A stretch of DNA of 7,402 bases from Anaerolineaceae bacterium UBA700 (lineage in GTDB: Bacteria > Chloroflexota > Anaerolineae > Anaerolineales > Anaerolineaceae): assembly GCA_002298885.1 (NCBI GenBank), contig DBMK01000139.1:1-7402 (forward strand), given 5' to 3'. A program made the translations under genes and the position numbers. How positions within the stretch are numbered: position 1 is the stretch's first letter; each line of letters opens with the position of its first letter. Below, piece after piece: positions 4,363 through 7,402 of this stretch. The notes under the pieces were generated by a model. It saw only the letters and a program-made list of their open reading frames with translations. It was not told where the DNA came from and made no database searches.

Positions 4363-7300
4363 ATGATCTCAGATCAACTTAGTTCGGTGATGCGCAACCG
4401 GAATGCACTCCAGTTTACTCGCTGGGCCGTGCTTACGATGGTCTATTTCGTGGCGGCCACCGTTGGCGCCCTGTTGATCCCATCCTCAGCGAATATCCCC
4501 TTCATCTGGCCGGCGGGGGGCATTGCCCTGGCCGCACTGCTGATTTCGGCTCGGAGCAACTGGGCCGGCATCGTTCTGGTCATCGTGGTAACCGACCTGG
4601 CGGCTCACCTGGTTACCCGCAACAGCCTGGTTGTCAGCTTTTGGTTCAGCCTGGTGAACTGCGCCCAAAGCCTGGGCTCAGCCTGGCTGCTGCAGCGCTA
4701 CCTGGGGCCGGTCATCCGCTTCAACCGCTTGAAACAGGTCATCTGGTTCTGCGGAATCACCGTGCTGGCCTCCATCCTGGCCGGCCTGGCTGAGGCTGTT
4801 GTGGCCGTGCTCAATTCTAACCTGCCCTTCACCCTGGCCTGGTCGGTCTCGGCCCTGGCCAACGGGGTCGGCATCCTGCTGGTGGCGCCCTTCATCCTCA
4901 CCTGGGCCAGGCGGCGCATCTCCCTGCGCGCGGTAGGCGTCCGGGCGTGGGTCGAAATTATCTTCTTTATTACCACCCTGGTGATCTTCTCGATCTACGT
5001 CTTCCTGAATGCTTACCAGGCCACCCATTTCCTCGAAATTTTGCCTTATTTTGCCTTTCCGCTTTTATTCTGGGGCGCACTGCGCTTCGGCCCGCACGGT
5101 GCCTCCGGCGCCATCCTGGCGCTGGCCGTCTTTCTGGTCAGCGGGACGCTGCTGGGCCGGGGATTGTTCACTTCCGCATCCCTCTCCTTAAACGAGCAGG
5201 CAGTCACGGCCCAGGCCTTCCTGGGAATATCGGCCATTTCGGCCTACCTGGCCGCGGCCATCTTCGCCGAGCGACAGGACGCCGAAAAGGCGCTGCGCGA
5301 ATCTGAAGTGCGCATGAGCACCACCATGCTTAACGCCCCGGTGATCATTACCGAAATGGACCGCGAGGGCAACATCATCTACCAGAACCGGGGCACCAGC
5401 CAGCTTGCGCCTGCCACCAGCGACACCGATGTGTTCGCCGGTATCACCCCCGAATGCCAGGTTGAGTTCAGCGACGCCATCGTGCGCACTTTTGAAACCG
5501 GCAAGGCGCAGCGCGTCGAAATTTGCTCAAGCGATGAGGTCGGCAATACCTTCTGGTACGACGTGCGGCTGGGCCCCAATGCCAGCGAGGTCGGCGTATC
5601 GACCGTCACCATGATTGCCACCGATATCACCGAGCGCAAGCGCGCCGAAGAAGCCCTGCGCCAAAGCGAAGAGCGTTATTCGCTGGCCGCCCAGGGCGCC
5701 AACGACGGGATTTGGGATTGGGACCTGCAGACCAACAGGGTATATTACTCGCCGCGCTGGAAGCAGCTTCTCGGCTACAAGGATGACGCCATCAGCGTCA
5801 GCCCGGACGAATGGCTGGGACGCATCCACCCCGAGGACGTAAAATACGTCAAAGAAGACATTTCCACCTACCTGAACGGCGCCGTCTCGCAGTTGATCAG
5901 CGAGCACCGCATCATGCACCGCAGTGGTTCGTACCGCTGGTTCCTGGTGCGCGGCGTGGCGGTGAGCAAGAACGGCGGGAAACCCCACCGCCTGGCCGGC
6001 TCGATGACCGACATCACTGCCCGCAAGGTCACCGAGGAGCGCCTGCGCCACGACGCGATGCACGATACGCTCACCAACCTTTCCAACCGCACCTATTTCA
6101 ACACCCAACTCCAGCGCTCGATCGACCTGGTGCGACGCCACAGCGAATATATGGCAGCCGTCCTTTTCATCGACCTGGACCGCTTCAAGGTTGTCAACGA
6201 AAGCCTGGGCCACAGCGCCGGCGATCAACTGCTGGTGACCGTGGCGCGCCGTCTGGAGACCTGCATCCGCCCCGAGGACACTGCCGCTCGTTTCGGCGGG
6301 GACGAATTCTGCATCCTGCTGGAGGAGATCAAGGGCATCAACGACGCCATCCGGGTGGCCAACCGGGTACAGGCGCGCCTGAACGAGTCCTTCGACCTGC
6401 AGAGTCACGAAGTGTATATTTCGGTTAGCACCGGCATCAACCTGGTCACCCCTAACTACGAGAAAGCGGAAGACCTGATGCGGGACGCCGAGATGGCCAT
6501 GTACCAGGCCAAGTTCAGCGGCCGGGCGCGGTACCAGCTCTTCGACAAGGAAATGCACGCCCATTCCCTGGCCATGTTCAAGCTGGAGGCCGAGCTGCGC
6601 GGCGCCCTCGACCGCCAGGAATTCCAGGTGTATTACCAACCCATTTACAATTCAATAACCGGCCACATCACCTGCGTCGAGGCCCTGCTGCGCTGGCACC
6701 ACCCCGAGCGCGGCCTGATCTACCCGGACCAGTTCATTCCGCTGGCGGAAGATACCGGCCTGGTGGTGGCCATGGGCGAGTGGGTGCTGCGCACGGTGTG
6801 CGAGCAGATCCACCTCTGGCAGTCGCTGGGGGTCGAGAACGTGCGGGTGGCCGTCAACATCTCGGCTCACCAGCTTCAGGATCCCAACTTCCCGGGCGTG
6901 GTGCGCTCTGCGCTGGCGGTCAGCGGCATTGCCGGGACCAGCCTGCAGCTCGAGATCACCGAGAGCGCAGCCATGGAAGATTTTGACCTGACCGTGCGCG
7001 CCCTCAACGAGCTGATCCAGATGGGCATCCAGATCTCGTTGGACGATTTCGGCATGCGTTACTCCTCGCTGGATTACCTAAAGCGCTTCCCGGTGGACAC
7101 GATCAAGATCGATAAATCCTTCGTCTGGGACATTTCCGACAACCCGGACGACGCCGCCATCACCTCGGCCATCATTTCGGTGGCGCACATCCTCAAGCTG
7201 AATGTGGTCGCCGAAGGCGTCGAGACCCGCCAGCAGCTCGAATTCCTACTGCTCAACCAGTGCGACGAGATCCAGGGCCACCTTTACAGCCGGGCTCAGG

Positions 7301-7368
7301 CCAGCGACGCCGTTACCAAATTGCTCACCGAGCACGCCCAGGCCGTTCCAAACGACAATTTGGGATAA
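4363..7368 (+). CDS. Membrane-bound c-di-GMP enzyme: MASE1-PAS-PAS-GGDEF-EAL (1001 aa)
   Basis: Domains in order: a MASE1 sensor of about eight TM helices (residues 15-310, with the signature FIWPAGGIALAALL); PAS 1 (about 313-435); a PAS_3-type PAS 2 (about 434-560, GIWDWD...HPEDVKYV, ending in GSMTDITARK); GGDEF (about 561-730); EAL (about 738-990). The synthase site FGGDEF (644-649) is intact and has an inhibitory RPED motif (636-639) for product binding. The EAL motif EALLRW (773-778), NISAHQL, LEITES, KIDKSF and VAEGVE are kept, so phosphodiesterase activity is likely. Loop 6 reads DDFGMRYSSL (894-903) where DDFGTGYSSL is usual. It probably tunes c-di-GMP in response to a membrane or PAS-sensed signal. 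The start is uncertain: ATG 4363 lacks a clear ribosome binding site, and TTG 4327 and ATG 4390 are alternatives. It is divergent from the patatin gene. Confidence 0.94.
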   Translation: MISDQLSSVMRNRNALQFTRWAVLTMVYFVAATVGALLIPSSANIPFIWPAGGIALAALLISARSNWAGIVLVIVVTDLAAHLVTRNSLVVSFWFSLVNCAQSLGSAWLLQRYLGPVIRFNRLKQVIWFCGITVLASILAGLAEAVVAVLNSNLPFTLAWSVSALANGVGILLVAPFILTWARRRISLRAVGVRAWVEIIFFITTLVIFSIYVFLNAYQATHFLEILPYFAFPLLFWGALRFGPHGASGAILALAVFLVSGTLLGRGLFTSASLSLNEQAVTAQAFLGISAISAYLAAAIFAERQDAEKALRESEVRMSTTMLNAPVIITEMDREGNIIYQNRGTSQLAPATSDTDVFAGITPECQVEFSDAIVRTFETGKAQRVEICSSDEVGNTFWYDVRLGPNASEVGVSTVTMIATDITERKRAEEALRQSEERYSLAAQGANDGIWDWDLQTNRVYYSPRWKQLLGYKDDAISVSPDEWLGRIHPEDVKYVKEDISTYLNGAVSQLISEHRIMHRSGSYRWFLVRGVAVSKNGGKPHRLAGSMTDITARKVTEERLRHDAMHDTLTNLSNRTYFNTQLQRSIDLVRRHSEYMAAVLFIDLDRFKVVNESLGHSAGDQLLVTVARRLETCIRPEDTAARFGGDEFCILLEEIKGINDAIRVANRVQARLNESFDLQSHEVYISVSTGINLVTPNYEKAEDLMRDAEMAMYQAKFSGRARYQLFDKEMHAHSLAMFKLEAELRGALDRQEFQVYYQPIYNSITGHITCVEALLRWHHPERGLIYPDQFIPLAEDTGLVVAMGEWVLRTVCEQIHLWQSLGVENVRVAVNISAHQLQDPNFPGVVRSALAVSGIAGTSLQLEITESAAMEDFDLTVRALNELIQMGIQISLDDFGMRYSSLDYLKRFPVDTIKIDKSFVWDISDNPDDAAITSAIISVAHILKLNVVAEGVETRQQLEFLLLNQCDEIQGHLYSRAQASDAVTKLLTEHAQAVPNDNLG

Positions 7369-7372
7369 GATC

Positions 7373-7402
7373 TTCACCTCAGAGGCACAGAGACACAGAG
7401 AA
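7373..7402. repeat. Intergenic repeat, copy 2, cut by window end
   Basis: It starts four bases after the stop of the c-di-GMP gene. Positions 7373-7392 match the left arm at 3149-3168 in 19 of 20 bases, and then continue with ACACAGAGAA, a further CACAGAG unit. The right arm lies outside the window. Two copies within 4.2 kb support a dispersed repeat family. Confidence 0.7.

Noticed and set aside
5527..6639. A 370-aa open frame on the - strand inside the c-di-GMP gene.
   Set aside because: It is antisense to the well-conserved PAS and GGDEF domains; long antisense frames are common in GC-rich coding DNA.

Overview
The window looks like a chromosomal segment of an environmental bacterium. Tentatively this is an Anaerolineae-type member of Chloroflexota. 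That placement rests on the style of the small-protein cluster, the dispersed intergenic repeats and the multidomain c-di-GMP protein; no marker gene proves it. There is no phage, transposase or CRISPR array.

Layout: 1-263 is non-coding. It holds the edge of a hairpin repeat, a strong terminator for a + strand gene lying left of the window, and a 12-nt tandem duplication. From 264 to 1682 four small + strand genes are closely packed: two small soluble proteins (one with a Cys cluster) and two small integral membrane proteins, none of known function. A hairpin separates them from a convergent DUF488 gene (1768-2205, -). A non-coding stretch of about 310 bases follows, with a predicted - strand promoter, a 12-bp palindrome and a bidirectional terminator. 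Next come tRNA-His(GTG) (2519-2594, -), a peroxiredoxin-like gene (2646-3128, -), a long inverted-repeat element (3149-3221) and a patatin-like lipase (3236-4117, -). A 245-base divergent control region then leads to a 1001-residue MASE1-PAS-PAS-GGDEF-EAL protein (4363-7368, +). The window ends inside a second copy of the 3149-3221 repeat.

The main discovery is the peroxiredoxin-like gene. A conventional ORF caller starts it at a GTG directly after a TGA and loses the N-terminal third. Reading through that TGA (2984-2982) restores a continuous 160-residue thioredoxin-fold protein, in which TGA sits where the first Cys of a CxxC motif is expected (REYI-Sec-VQCR). Twenty-five nt after the TGA is the loop of a perfect 8-bp hairpin with an AGUU tetraloop, in the place and form of a bacterial SECIS element. 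The gene therefore most likely encodes a selenoprotein of the AhpC/TSA_2 (SelU/PRXL2-like) type, and the host should carry selA, selB, selC and selD.

The second interesting area is the divergent patatin / c-di-GMP control region. It has plausible sigma-70 promoters in both directions, a near-perfect sigma-54-like -24/-12 element facing the c-di-GMP gene, and a 9-bp inverted repeat with one copy at each promoter. This suggests the lipase and the second-messenger enzyme may share a regulator.
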